Below, piece by piece: positions 23,455 through 36,165 of a stretch of DNA of 64,000 nt. Numbering within the stretch: the stretch's first letter is position 1; every line of letters begins with the position of its first letter. A program made the position numbers and the translations under genes. The DNA is taken from contig PTEX01000003.1 in assembly GCA_003342815.1 (NCBI GenBank), positions 4,378,754 to 4,442,753 on the forward strand, written 5' to 3'. The DNA comes from Eudromia elegans (Eukaryota; Chordata; Aves; Tinamiformes; Tinamidae). The notes beneath the pieces were generated by a model. The model had not been told where the DNA came from and did not search any database. It saw only the letters and a list, made by a program, of their open reading frames with translations.

Positions 23455-26400
23455 TGAGATAAAGAAGATGATACTCATTAAATGATGGAAAATTAGGCAG
23501 CTCTCTAAACTGAAATATGCGTTTAGTTTTCTTTCCACTGTGATCTAGTCCATGAAACATTTACCAACAGGTCATTTTAGCTAGACTAACTAATGAAATC
23601 TGTGTATGAGTTTAAGCTAAATTCCAGCTGGGGCAAAGGTATAGTTAATAGCATTTGTTTTCAGAGTTGTAGAAATGTGAAATGGTACAAAGGATGCGGC
23701 CCATCGGAAAACACCTCTTCCAGGGAATACAGCTGAAAGGCCACGAGCAACCCCCCAGACTCTGGACATGGGCTTCCTCCTGAGAACCATCCCCACTGCT
23801 GACACCACCGACATGTTAAGCAATCATTTCAGTTTCAGGAGTCTGGCTGCAAGTCAAAAGCACTTCCCTTGCTAGCAAAGTAGAGAAAGTTTCTCTGTAG
23901 AGGTGGGAGCTGTTCTGTGGTTTTGCTTCCAGGTGAAATTACAGCTGGCATGGCTGATAGCCAGAATAATGACTGGAACAAGTCCCTTCTGCAGTGGAAG
24001 GGAATTATTAAACAGAAGAAAGATTACCTCCACCTTAAAATATTCAATCCTGGTTGTCTTTACAGAAGTAGCAGCGCCAAAATCCATAGGGAATCTCATA
24101 TGATGAACAGGAGGGAAATATAATCTGGTCAAGTAACAAAATCTATTTAAGGATACTGTCTTTCAAATAACCCCACAGAGGAGCTGGACAAATACTAGAA
24201 AGCGTTTGTGAACTATTGCTAGGGGATCTGTGAACGAAAGAGTGAGGCTCTAAAAAGCACTTCCAACAGGGAAGTTGGAAGGTCACAAATGTAACTTTTT
24301 AAAACAGAACTTGATAAACTGAGAAAGCAGTTGTAATAACCAGTCACCAGTGATCTCAAGGAGACTCGGCTTGGTAACTCAGCAAGGCCCCTTCCAATTC
24401 TCTATCACCACACTTAAAAGCCACTTAGTTTAAGTATGTTTCAGTCTTTTTATTTGCTCTTTCATAAACACTTGTGCCAAAAGGTTTCTGTTTGCACAGT
24501 TATATGGGGAATGTTTTTTCTGGGCACGCACATGTGTGTTCATGTGTGAAGTTACTTGCACAGTCGGCTCCGTGTGCCAGGCCAGATGTCCTCTTCTGTT
24601 GAAGTTTCAATCATCTTGAAAGACAGCAGAAATAAGTTCCATGTTACTTAGGAGAAGAGAGACTGATTTTGGAAAATAAAACAGCAAATAGTTTCCAAAA
24701 TAGAATTAAAAAATCAGAAATTACTGTTAAACCAAAAGAGTGTCGTCCTTTGCTCTTGACAGGATCAGTTGTGACACCTGCCCATAGCTTCATCTCTGCT
24801 GTAAGAGAAGGGGGCAGTAGTTTTGTGGCACCTGGCTTGCCCTTTATGGGCACATTATCTTTGTTATACCCATAAGCAAGGAAGCTTTTGGCTGATCTTG
24901 GCAAAGACAGTCATGGCCGTACATACATAAGACAGCCCGGGTAGCATGGCCTGCTCCCCACCCACACCAAAGCTCCCTCACACTCTCAGGGATCCCTGTG
25001 CCACACCAGCATCTTCTTCACAAGTCTTTGGCCAGCAAACACCCCCAGGCAGCAGTCAAAATCTGTTTGTGAATAACTCCTCTCAGAACGAAGGGCGTTG
25101 CTCTCTGGGCAAACTCTGCAGAAGAGACCGCTGAGACTCCCTTTCGTCCCATATTTGAAAGGGCTGCAAATCAGAGGAGAATGCTAATCCCACAAACAAA
25201 TATTTATACAATATCATTGACTGTTTCTGCCAAAGGTCACTGTGGAAAAATACAACACAGTAAACTTTTAAAAGCATCACTTATTTGCGTCCTTTTCTTT
25301 AGAAATTGCAACACATTCACTTTCTAAATAGTTTTCAAGAAGGGTAAGGTACAAAGCACAGAAAAAAACACATTTTGCAATTATAATTCATCTTCAGTTT
25401 AGCTGGAGGAAGCAGATTTGCACATACATTTTCATCCAAATTGGCTTCCACTAATGGTTCGATTTTTCTGCATCTTGCCTGAATAACTAAATACAGATCA
25501 CAGAAAAAGAGAATTTGTTATTATTGATTTATTCTTTTTGATGGCAGTAGAGACCTTTGTTTATTGTTTGTTTTGGATAATATAATCTAATATAATGTTT
25601 TTCCTCACCTGTCTTTGTGATGGCTTCTGTCTCTCAGAACATGTTACCATCAATCAACATTTTTTGTGTTTGACTGCTGAGACAGCATTCATCAGGATCT
25701 TTTATTTGAATTGTCTTGAAATCAATACTGAGAGCATTGCACCCAAAATGTAAATAGACCCTCCGCTACTCTCAAATATCCTCCCTGCAAATAGGACAGG
25801 ATGTTCTTCTGGCTCCTCACTAGTGAATTTGCCATCACAGATTCTGCAGCTGCCACATGATGCCACAATGTGATGTGGCTGATATGGCTGCAGATGCCAC
25901 AAAGGCATTTCCATACCTTTCATCCAAGCAATTTATTTTCAATAAATTGTTTTATCTGCACTGTCTGCATTTGAAACAGATCTGACTGTGAATCATCACA
26001 CTCATCTGTCCTGCCCAAAGGTCCAAGCTAAGATAGGTCTTTGGGACACATAGTGTAAAAGTTTGGAGTATGGATTGATACAATTTTCTCCCTGGAAGTA
26101 GTCTCTATTGCCTAGATTATGCCATGTGGCTGCCTTTTAGAGAGGTAAAAGTATGCAAGATGAATACAGGCCCTTGTGCACCTGAGTGACAGCTGTGCAC
26201 AAAAGAGAAGCAGGATGCAGAGGGAGCCCAGCTGTGAGTTGGTGCTTCACATGTGAGACCCCCTAATCTTTTGTTGACTCATCTGTCAACCCACACCCTC
26301 AGGCAGAGGGGGGGACACCCATACAGGCAAATGCGTGACCAAAGCCTTATGAAATGCAAGGTACGTAGTGGAACTTGCAAAGTCAGGCTTAGCTGAGTAC

Positions 26401-28920
26401 ATCTGACTTTTGTTGCTTGCTCTACATAGATTTTTAAAAACAGATTCTACACTAGAGGCTTTTTCCAAATTACTCTAAATTGTTAAAACTATAAAATTGT
26501 CTACCAATCTGGAAACAATAAATCTCAATGCTGGAACACTAATCACGTTTCCAAACACCCTCCTAAATAACACTTAATTTGAATTATGGATGCTTGCTGC
26601 AGCTGTGTTCAAATCCGAATGACACACACAGCTCCATCATACTGGAATGTGACTGCAGCTTCACCGTTCTACCACTGAGCTGATGGGTCATTCCCAATGC
26701 TGTGTTAGCAGAAATCCACCCCTGACAGCACCGTTTGGAAATGCAAGCAAGATATAGTCTGTAACAGCAGTTTAAGTGAAAACAAAGTATGGTTTCCTAG
26801 CCATGACCACTGGAAATATTTTGAATAGCCAAGGCCTGATCTGGTCTCCATGTAGATTGTTTGGACAGACCTTTGAAACATTGGACCTAGTCTCTACCCT
26901 GACCTAGGGAGCAGATCTAAGTTGGAGGCAGAGCTTCTGGCACAGCAGATTTTCCCTTCTAATTGCAGGACTGAATTTGACCTTACGCATTTGCAAGGGA
27001 GGAGCTGAGCATTTGAACACCTGATGTCTTAGTTCTCACTGGTATTATCTAGAAACAAAAGCCATGTAACAAAGGAGGAAGGTTTATCTGTCCACAACTA
27101 CTACCTCTGGTGCGTATCACTCAATCAAGGCAAGCAGTGGTTATCTCAGATCATACTACCTGAGTAAAGAATCTTACAATTCACTCAGGAACAGCTCCCC
27201 ATTTCTTCATCTATTCTCACTGCAAAGACTCCTTTTGATTTGAAATAAGGCACTGAAATTTTACTCCTGATATTTATCAGATTTCCTAGCCACCTAGGTC
27301 TGTGCCTGGAGGGATTTACCTCAGTACAGAAAAACTACATCCGTTTGAGGGTGCCATTAGTAATTCTGTAAATTGTCTCCTAGTCTGTTTATTCTCAGTA
27401 TTACAGTACACTTGATTATACAAAATTTGCCATATCAATAGAATGATTTATACCCTGAAGTAGTTCACATCTGCCCATGCTTATTATTCAAAATATATCT
27501 CTGGAAAATAGTCAAAGCACACCTTTAATGTTACTTAATCTATATATTCTAAAACTAAGTTAAAAATAAACTTATCTTGTTACCTGTGTACTTGCAAGCA
27601 TTTTTAAGGCTGTTTCCCTGGCATGGCCTTTTGAAAACTGAAGGAAAGACTATTTTTCTTAAACGAAATGTAATTAAAACCCAAACATTTTTAATGACCT
27701 CTTCTTAATTTCTGGACCAAGTGTTGAAAGACAGCACTCCTTCCACAGCTCCACTGGCACCACCACTCTCCAAATAAAAGAAAGGCATCCCGTTCATTTT
27801 TCTAATCTGCTGTAATTCTGCCCAGTACAAATCCATTCAATGATGAATTTTAGCTTGGAATGCAGTAAGCCTTCCCATACATTAACGGATCATTTCAGAA
27901 GTGTAAACAAGAACCCCAAAACATATTCATGGTGCAGCTGTGCTTGTGGCCAAACTTCAGTGGGTGCTGTTACTTTAATTTGACTATTACGGACCTGAAC
28001 GGATTCACATCTTCAGACAGGAAAGCATCCCAGCAGCGGTTTCTTTGCCCTTGATTTGTATGCATGCCTCCGACTCGTGCTGTGACTGCCACAGCCCAAA
28101 GGAGAACCAGATCTCCTTTTCACTCAGCCTTGCATAAATAAAAATACCATTAAGTGCTATTTAAAATATGTTACATTTAACAAATCGGCATGAAATCTTT
28201 CACAATTTATTGTACTTGGCAATATTAATAAATGTGGTCTATATTTTACAAATCAAGAACATGTTTTCTGGAGGTGTGTGCATTTGAAATCATTTCTGCT
28301 CAGCATTCTGCTCCTATTTCCATCAGGAAGTGTTTTCCCCTGTTTTACTGCACACATGCCTATGGGAGTGACTACAGGACATATTTTAGTCAAACAATAT
28401 ATTTTCTCTCCTCCCACCAGATGGGAAATGCTTTTTCCTCATTGAAAATATCATGTTGTATTGATTATCAATCACCATAAATAAGTTATAAGAGCCTGAA
28501 CTGCTCCTTTTGCTTTAAAAATGGAATTCTCAAGACAGAGCAATGAGAACAATTAGATATTGCAAGACCCTTTGCCCTTTTACCATGAAAAGTTTGGGAG
28601 TTAAATCACTAATGTCATCCTCTTTAAACCTTTATATGCAATAAGAAGTTACTAATCTTTTACCTTCTTAATTTTACAGGTATATTTTAAAGAGCTATCA
28701 CAAATCACAGAGCTTTATAACTTCCAGATGTTCTGGTAGGTGCAGAGAGATGCATCAATCTATAATCCAGTGATGTCCAAAATGCAGCACTTGCTTGATG
28801 CATATCTACCCCATAAAAAGAAGCGTGGAACTACTGTTTTCTATCTGTGAATAATGTTACAGCTTGCACATATAAATCAACAAACGGAGGGAGATTGCAA
28901 GTCATGGATTTTTATTAAGG

Positions 28921-29139
28921 TTAGTTGGAGCCCAGCCTTTCTACAACTCCGAGCACCTCCAGAGCCAGCTCCAGCAAACTCCTTGCAACAGTGAATTGTG
29001 CAACGTCCTTGGCTCTTAGATGGACATATTTGCCCAGACGGACCTTTATGATCTCTGAGCCACTCGTTGCCCAAATCAATAGCTGTTCTGGGGCAGGTTC
29101 TGCCTCTTTGAAGGAGATGAAACCAGACATGAGGAACAT
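28921..29139 (-). other. Unassigned 72-codon frame followed by AATAAA
   Basis: On the minus strand an ATG at 29137-29139, in a fair start context (CACCATGT), opens 72 codons that end with TAA at 28921-28923. An AATAAA signal lies about 4 nt past the stop (28911-28916), with T/G-rich sequence beyond it. Upstream, at 29195, the minus strand has ATTTCTGCAG, a possible splice acceptor. The predicted peptide is hydrophobic and Leu/Val-rich at its C-terminal end (SLLELALEVLGVVERLGSN). A second frame is open over nearly the same span. It could be a terminal exon or a decayed gene end, but no family is recognised and chance is not excluded. Confidence 0.17.
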
Positions 29140-30297
29140 GGTGACAGGAGTCCTGGTTCAGGCACTCAAGCCAAACCAGGAGAGAGTAGATGATCTGCAG
29201 AAATATTTCCACTGATTTCAGTAGACTTTGGAGAAGACCTTATCATTAACCCATACTTCTAAATCAACATAAGACAAGTGAGAGGCTTTGTGCAAACTAC
29301 TCTGGTAGAAGATCTGTTTTTCAGATGTGTAAAATCAGAGGCAGATCCTCAGACTCCCTTGCTGGAATAACCTGCAACTCCTTGAAATCAAATTTCTTTT
29401 TCTGTAACATGGAGGCTATGCCTCTTGATGCTCTGACCTAGACTCCTTTACAGTGTCTTTTCATCCAGACGCCAGCTGGAGATTTACAGCATAACTTATG
29501 AATCAAGATATTAGATTATGTTATTGCCTTTAAGTATTTTAAATGTTATCTGTTACTCTGAGAGGGCATTTTATGTTCCTTTTTAAAACTGTCATGGCTC
29601 ATTTTTCTAAATTTGTAAGTTTAAAACTAAGCCAACTGTTACGCTTGCTTCTGAAGGGTACGCTAAGCAGGTTTCACTATTTACCTTGTCCTTTCTGTTA
29701 TGTATTAAAATACTCCCCCTCCTTTCTTCATTGATAAAACTGCAAATGTGATATGATGAATCTCTTGTCAGGAGGTTGTCATTCTTTTCAGTTTTATATT
29801 TTTCAGATGAAAAAAATATTGGAGATCAGATTGTGTATCCACAAGCATATGCTTTCCTTCCCCTATGCTTTACAGCAAGGATGATTTTGACTGGTTGACC
29901 TCAAGGCATCAGAAACCTTGCATGTGTTCATATTTAGATCTCATGTGTTTTTATTGTTCTGCCTTTGCAATCTTTACTATATCTTAATTTCAAACAGTGA
30001 ACAATACAAAATAAAATATTTCTAATTCATCTGGTTTCATTTTTTAATCATTGATACTGAAAAGAACAAAGAATATTTATTGTGATACGGATTTAAACAT
30101 TTTTGTCCTTTCAAATTTTTTTAAAAAAAAAGACTTGAAAAAGACGGTCTTATATCATCTATACACACTTTACATCACTGTATCACAACTCACTGCTGTA
30201 AGCAAAGGTTGAAGTAAAGGTAGATAAATGTTCTAATAGCCACTAACTTCTGAAATTACATGAAATTTGTCTAAGGAAAAAGTTGAGTCCAGGAAGA

Positions 30298-30323
30298 ATG
30301 TCCACAGTGAAATATGTGGACAT
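30298..30323. repeat. Perfect 9-bp inverted repeat, 8-nt loop
   Basis: The arm ATGTCCACA (30298-30306), the loop GTGAAATA, and the arm TGTGGACAT (30315-30323). Confidence 0.85.
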
Positions 30324-32227
30324 ATGGAATGACTGAACATGCTTCCCAGACAGTTTCTTGATATTCAATTCCATGCTTCTTCTGTTCATGTTTTGGACAA
30401 AACACGAGAATTTTGCTACATTCAGGTGTGTAGTTAAGTGGCATCTTTGCCTGAACGGCCCCCTGTGACGTGGCTCTCTGCAGTTAAAGGAATAATGTTT
30501 CACCTCGGCTGCTGCTCTCTGAAATATGCCATCACCCAATAACATACATTCCTAGTTCGCCTTCTAGGAGCTCCCCACTAAGAAGTACTGCGGGCTATAC
30601 TAGATAAGGGCAAGTATCTCAGGTTTTGTTTTTTTCTCGAATGATTAAAGAGGTTGCGTCATTGCTAATGCATCATCTGTAACACAGTGCTCCCTGCCAA
30701 GGAAAATCCCCCACAAACACATCAAGGCAACAAGCAAAGCAGCAGACATGAGCAAGCCCCGCATTCCTGGAGGCCTGTGTTAAACTGCTACTGCTGCCTA
30801 CAACCCAGCCTGCACATGAAAGGCTCTGCACCATATGTTACTTAGATGTCGGAGCTGCTTACTCACAAATCTTCCAGGCTAGAGCTGGTGCAGACCACGG
30901 GGTGGCTGGGGAAAGAGAAGCAGCAGTCACAAGAGCCGCTTCTCTAGCCCTTGCCACAATGTGCTCCATTTAAGAACAGCAGAGGAAAGACTTGAGGAAA
31001 CTTTTTGAAGATTTATTTTGGTGGGGACCAGTAGGAGTTTACTCGCTAGAAGAGTAAGTATGTTAAAGCAGAAGGTGCCTTCAGAGATTTTATGTGACAT
31101 GACACATCTAATAATTAAATAGTCCATGTTGAGATCCACCAAAGTTATCAAGGTTGAAAATGGTCTGGTACAGTGAGAGAAAGTCCACACAAGCAGATGT
31201 CACCAAACTCTTGGGCAAACTGGCAAGCCTGGAAAGCTTCAAGAGATGTTACAGTCCAGTACATGGCTCCTTGATATGACCAAGTATATACCATTATCAT
31301 CCTGGTGGATATTGGTCTGACCTGTGCTTAAATCTCCCCTCAGTAAGGGGCGCCCTGCAGCCTTCCCAAGTGATTTATTACAGGGCTTCATTACGTTACC
31401 GATAGAAAGAATTTATTGTAGTCTCTAAGCAAAATCTTCCACATCGCAATTCAAGCCCACTGCTTATCGTTATCAAGCATAAGGGATATAAAGAAGACAT
31501 TATTCCCTTCTTGTCTACAGCAGTCTTTTTTATCTTCAGTGTTTGCTACCATATTCCTGTCTCAAGTTTTCCTTCTTTAAGCCAGCTAACTTCAGCTCAT
31601 TCAGTCTTTGTTTTGGACAATTATTTTACCTTCCCTTTTATTCTACCATGATTAATTAGATAATTATTTCCCATTTTTCTAGAACTTAAAACTAACTTTT
31701 CATAAAATACTAATACATCATTTCACTACCTCACATTACCACACTTTTCCAAATTTCTGTTCTATAACTTAGTCACTTCAGAGTGGTTCCTCAACAAATT
31801 AATGAAAATATTTTGCAATTTTATTTAAACTAATAGATAGGCAGCAATGAGAAAGCCCAAAGCATTCCTATTAGAATGCAGGCTGAAAAAAACTATAAGT
31901 TCTTAATAAAATATAGTAATTGGTGACCACAAAATGCATTTAAACTCCACTAATTTAGTTTGCATTCCCTAATGTATATTATAAACACACAGTTCTCACC
32001 CTCCAAATCCTGTCACTGTATATTGAGGTATCCAGATATTCTCATACACTGTGCAAATTAGGAGATATTTGTTTTGTAGAATTCAGTTTAAAATCATTCT
32101 TAATCTTTGTGGTTATCAGACTCCCTCAGTTGTCAAACAACCTACATGAGAGTGTGCAATCAGATGTTAGCACCATCTTGACCTAAACTTGAATTAGCAG
32201 CAGTGATTCTAATACTAATGCGTTTGG

Positions 32228-33205
32228 TTAGCAGTGTCCCCCAGGGGTCAGTCCTTGGTCCGGTCCTGTTCAATTTATTCATTAACGACCTGGATGAAGG
32301 GATGGAGTGCTCCCTCAGCAAGTTTGCTGATGATACCAAACTGGGAGGAATAGCTGACAGCCCTGAGGGCTGCGCTGCCATCCAGAGGGACCTGGACAGA
32401 CTGGACAGCTGGGCGGCGAGTAACCTCATGAAGTTCAACAAGGGCAAGTGTAGGGTCCTGCACCTGGGCAGGAATAACCCTAGACATGCCTACAGGCTGG
32501 GGACCGACCTCCTGGAGAGCAGCCCCACAGAGAGGGACCTGGGCGTCATGGTGGACGACAAGGTGACCATGCGGCAGCAGTGTGCCCTCGTGGCCAAGAA
32601 GGCCAATGGGATCCTGGGGTGCATTAAGCAGAGCATCTCCAGCAGGTCGAGGGAGGTGATTCTGCCCCTCTACTCAGCCCTGGTGAGGCCGCACCTCGAG
32701 TACTGTGTGCAGTTCTGGGCTCCCCAGTGCAGGAGGGACGTGGAGCTGCTGGAGAGAGTCCAGTGCAGGGCCACAAAGATGATTAGGGGCCTGGAACATC
32801 TGCCCTATGAGCAAAGGCTGAGAGAGCTGGGCCTCTTCAGCCTGCAGAAGAGAAGGCAGAGAGGGGACCTCATCAGTGTACTCAAGTACCTCAAGGAAGG
32901 GAGAGAGGAGGAAGGGGCTGGCCTCTTCTCAGTGGTGGCCAGTGATAGGACTAGCGGAAACGGCCACAAATTGAGGCACCAAAAGTTCCACAGGAACTTG
33001 AGGAAGAACTTCTTAACAGTGAGGGTGACAGAGCCCTGGAACAGGCTGCCCAGAGAGGTGGTGGAGTCTCCTTCTGTGGAGATCGTCAAAGCTTGCTTGG
33101 ACACCACCCTGTGCCAAATGCTCTAGAAGACCCTGTGTGTGCAAGGGGTTGGACTAGATGAGCTCTAGAGGTCCCTTCCAAGCTTAAGCATTCTATGATT
33201 CTATG
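32228..33205 (+). mobile_element. CR1 LINE, 5'-truncated, lineage B
   Basis: About 0.98 kb, beginning at the VPQGS block of RT and ending with two ATTCTATG units. It has the lineage B markers [11 protein letters not shown] and KNFLTVRV with CACCACC near the ORF end, like the 47 kb copy and unlike the 1.4 and 10.5 kb copies. Its reading frame is undamaged through the native stop, which suggests it is among the younger insertions here. Confidence 0.97.
32232..33126 (+). pseudogene. CR1 ORF2 C-terminal part, frame fully open
   Basis: Roughly 298 codons of CR1 ORF2 read without interruption to the native TAG at 33124-33126. They contain PQGSVLGP, the catalytic FADD block and the whole C-terminal region. 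The first catalytic Asp block, the fingers and the endonuclease are lost by 5' truncation, so the product cannot be an active RT. Flanking host DNA supplies an in-frame ATG at 32218-32220 (start context weak: C at -3, C at +4), giving a 302-codon ATG-to-stop frame that automated gene finders may call as a gene. Private changes include VQCRATK and CQML near the end. Confidence 0.92.
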
Positions 33206-33395
33206 CCTTTCTTCTTAACTCAGCAGAATTTGCAGCTGTATATGGCGTGCTTTAGATCTGAACTTAAGTTGGTCTCTTGCTTCCTTCTAAACTGTCAATT
33301 ACTTATTCCTGTTTCCAGAGGGGTGTATCCATGACTTCTGATTTTAGACTATGTCATAAAATCCATTAGTCTGAAGACAGATTGTACATTTGTGT

Positions 33396-33451
33396 TCAAT
33401 GAAAGGACAAAATGTCCTTTCAATTTGTACTTTGTCAATGAAAGGACAAAA
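33396..33451. repeat. 17-nt direct repeat overlapping a 9-bp hairpin
   Basis: TCAATGAAAGGACAAAA occurs at 33396-33412 and again at 33435-33451. The first copy also forms a perfect inverted repeat: GAAAGGACA (33401-33409), loop AAA, TGTCCTTTC (33413-33421). Confidence 0.9.
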
Positions 33452-35268
33452 AGTCATATGACTCAAACCCTGAAAACTGTCTTCCAGACTATTGTATTTT
33501 GTCTTGAATCCATGAATTTACTTGTTTACAGCTAACATGGCTGAAACCTGACTGAGAATTTGGACCTGAGTGCAGATCTTCAGATTTGCATTTTTTTTCA
33601 AATTTTTCAGATTTGTACTATTGCAGATTTGATACATATGTACAGTTGTATGCAGTCCCCTCATATCTCCAATAGCAAGAACTGTAGCAGTATTATTATA
33701 ACCATACATAGCTACATATATAATGCCTGGAACCCAACCAGCAGCCAGATTTGAGGGATCATCCATAAAAATTTCACATAGCTAAAGAGAGCAGTCAATC
33801 CACTCTTAATAAATTCAACTTTTTCACAGATTCTCTGGACAGTTTCATGGCCTAAGATTCTCTTTAAAGAGACATATACATTCATATGAATATATGCAGG
33901 TCACCTGGAAAATGTCCAAACCCTTCCTTAGAGCAGTCAGACAAACATTTCTGGGTATATTAAGCAAGATCTTTGTGCTTTAGTAATGATATTACTCACA
34001 GCAGTGAAGATTTATTTGTTGTAGAAGTGGGCTCAGCACAATTTCAGACCTTCAAATAAGTCATAAGATAAGCAAGTCAGAAGCTGTATGTAATTTGACT
34101 TGCACATCTATGTTTATTCTGGCATCTGCCCACTTGTGATATGCACAAATGATATAGCCTACAGATTGCTGAAGATCTGACACTTACTGGTACCTGCGAG
34201 AGTGAGATATAGAATGGTAAATATTGAGTATCTACCTACTTGATTTGGAGAAGTCAGGTAATATATTTCTGACAGGATGAAACACTATCTGAGAAATACA
34301 TGACAGCTGTTTTCGACACATGACTGAATGCCAACATGTAAGTTAAAACATTGCAGGTCTGTTTTACTGCATTGTATCTTCCAAAAAAGATGTTTCTTGG
34401 TGATAGGGGAAAATACACAATAGAAATTATTTCAGTCTGAAGAATAATACATTTTGTGACCAAGAGCTCAACTCAAAGAGTTATCATAGGTAACTTGCAT
34501 TGAGCTTTGATGTGGAGGAAAAAACAAGGAAAGGAAAAAGTCAGTGATCTGACATTAGATGTAATGCTGAAGGTTATCACTCAACCAGGCTGAGCAATGC
34601 AACAGGAAGGCTTGTAAATAATTTAATCTTCACTTCTGTAATACTCTGAGTTAAAGAGTGCTAAAGAGCTATAGTACCTATGTCTTGTGCAAGCTGGAAG
34701 GCATCTTTCAAAAGTATTAACCTAAAATCATTTAGCCGATATTTGAACTGAAGTCTTGCTGGTGTCTATGAAGGATTTCTTATTCTAATTGATATATTAA
34801 GGTTTGTTGCAATCAAAGAGATTACATCTGGAATGTACAAAAATTGCTATTAATATTTGGCAGTTAGGGGCTGTACTTCATACTTAGGATGAGAACTGCT
34901 CCAACCACACCTTGCAGAAAGCAAGGTTGTGCCAAGGTCCAACCATTGACTCTGTATATCATCCCCTGATGTTCAGAACTTGCATCCTGTCCTAACCCCA
35001 GTTGCTAACGGTGTCCATCAGCTTGTACATAACACCCTTCTGTCTGCGATGTGGCTACAGTTGCAGACCCACCACAGTGTGTGAGAAATCCCTTGTCTTG
35101 CAGAGTTGAAGGCGCTCAGTCTGAGCAGGAGAGTGAACACAGCTCTGGGTGGCTGTTCTCATCACAGGGACACAAACACTTCCTTTGGCTGGGACTCAAA
35201 GGACAACATCCCTCCGCTCCTCAATGTGGAGCCTAATCTGGCTGGCACATGAGAGTACTCTAAAACCA

Positions 35269-35632
35269 TGATCTGATCGGACTGTACTCAACTCCTGACA
35301 GTGAAATAACAACCAGTTTATTAACCCAGGCCAGAAACGAGTGTCCTCTGACCAAGCTGCCTAGGAAGCAGCCAAGCTCTAGCAAGCCAGAAAGCCTTAC
35401 ATTTTTAAATACAACTACATTCCTAAATACAGCTGATTAGCTCTTGCCCTGGTGAAACCTTGAGTGCCCAGGTCCCTAGCAAGGCATATAGATCAACTTG
35501 TTGTGTCTAGATGAGCTGACATTTCCTGGTGCATTCTGCTGAATGGGCTGTTCTGTGTTTACAAGGATGTCACCGACCACAGTCATATCCACGAAAACAT
35601 CCGAAGCCAAATACTAACACACTTTCAGCACA
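35269..35632 (-). mobile_element. Possible solo LTR (weak)
   Basis: Read on the minus strand, the stretch starts TGTGCTGAAAG, has an A/T-rich box (TATTTAAAAATG) followed further on by AATAAA (plus 35317-35322), and ends about 45 nt later in GATCAGATCA. This is the layout of an avian endogenous-retrovirus LTR (TG...CA, promoter box, poly(A) signal). I see no matching target-site duplication, no second LTR and no primer-binding site or gag-like frame next to it, so the boundaries are guesses. Confidence 0.18.
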
Positions 35633-36165
35633 AGTACTTGTCTTTAATTTTGTGCTAAGGAAGAATTGTTAAGACAGTTCTTCAAATTGTCTTAATGCTG
35701 TTCACCTGCTAAAAGAGGTTTACTACTGTTTACAGTGAAGATGTGATGATTTGTAATTTAGATAGACAGGAAAAGCAGCAATTAATAAAAAGCAAAGAAT
35801 TCTAGAATAACCAAGAGACAGAAGTTTCTTTGAATAAACTATTCTTTTAACATTTATGAACAACAAAAACAGCCACTGAAATAATTTTGTGAATGACTCA
35901 TGTTCAGAAAAAGACCAAAACTCACTGGACAGTTTGTTCATAACAAATAATTTAAACAACTCTAAAAATATTTTGGGGGGGTTTTTCCTTACAGGGGAAA
36001 AAACACCATCTCACTAAAAAGAACTTGTGGAAAAAAAAAAGAAAAAGCCAAGGGCTGGCTCATAACCCTGCAATCCAGTCCAAATAAGGACACTGTGTGG
36101 CCACACTACCACAGGAGCAGAGCATCGACCAGACTGTGCCCGACAATTTGATACCTCCCTCTGAA

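Larger units (their letters stand above)
11505..32227. other. 20.7 kb of unique non-coding DNA with no recognised CR1
   Basis: The longest stretch without a CR1 that I could recognise. It contains perfect inverted repeats (11880-11904, 22154-22182, 23261-23276, 30298-30323), small tandem repeats (19111-19140, 23421-23454), and a few splice-like or open segments described separately. No named gene, tRNA, snRNA or LTR element was recognised. A weak CCCCTTCCAATTC motif near 24388 resembles a decayed CR1 3' end but is too short to call. Confidence 0.55.

Noticed and set aside
24360-24420. CCCCTTCCAATTC stretch as a CR1 tail
   Set aside because: Only about a dozen bases match, and the ATTCTATG units and GGACTAGATGA block are absent.
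26595-26640. GTTCAAATCCGAAT as a tRNA T-loop
   Set aside because: No A-box at the right distance and no cloverleaf can be drawn.
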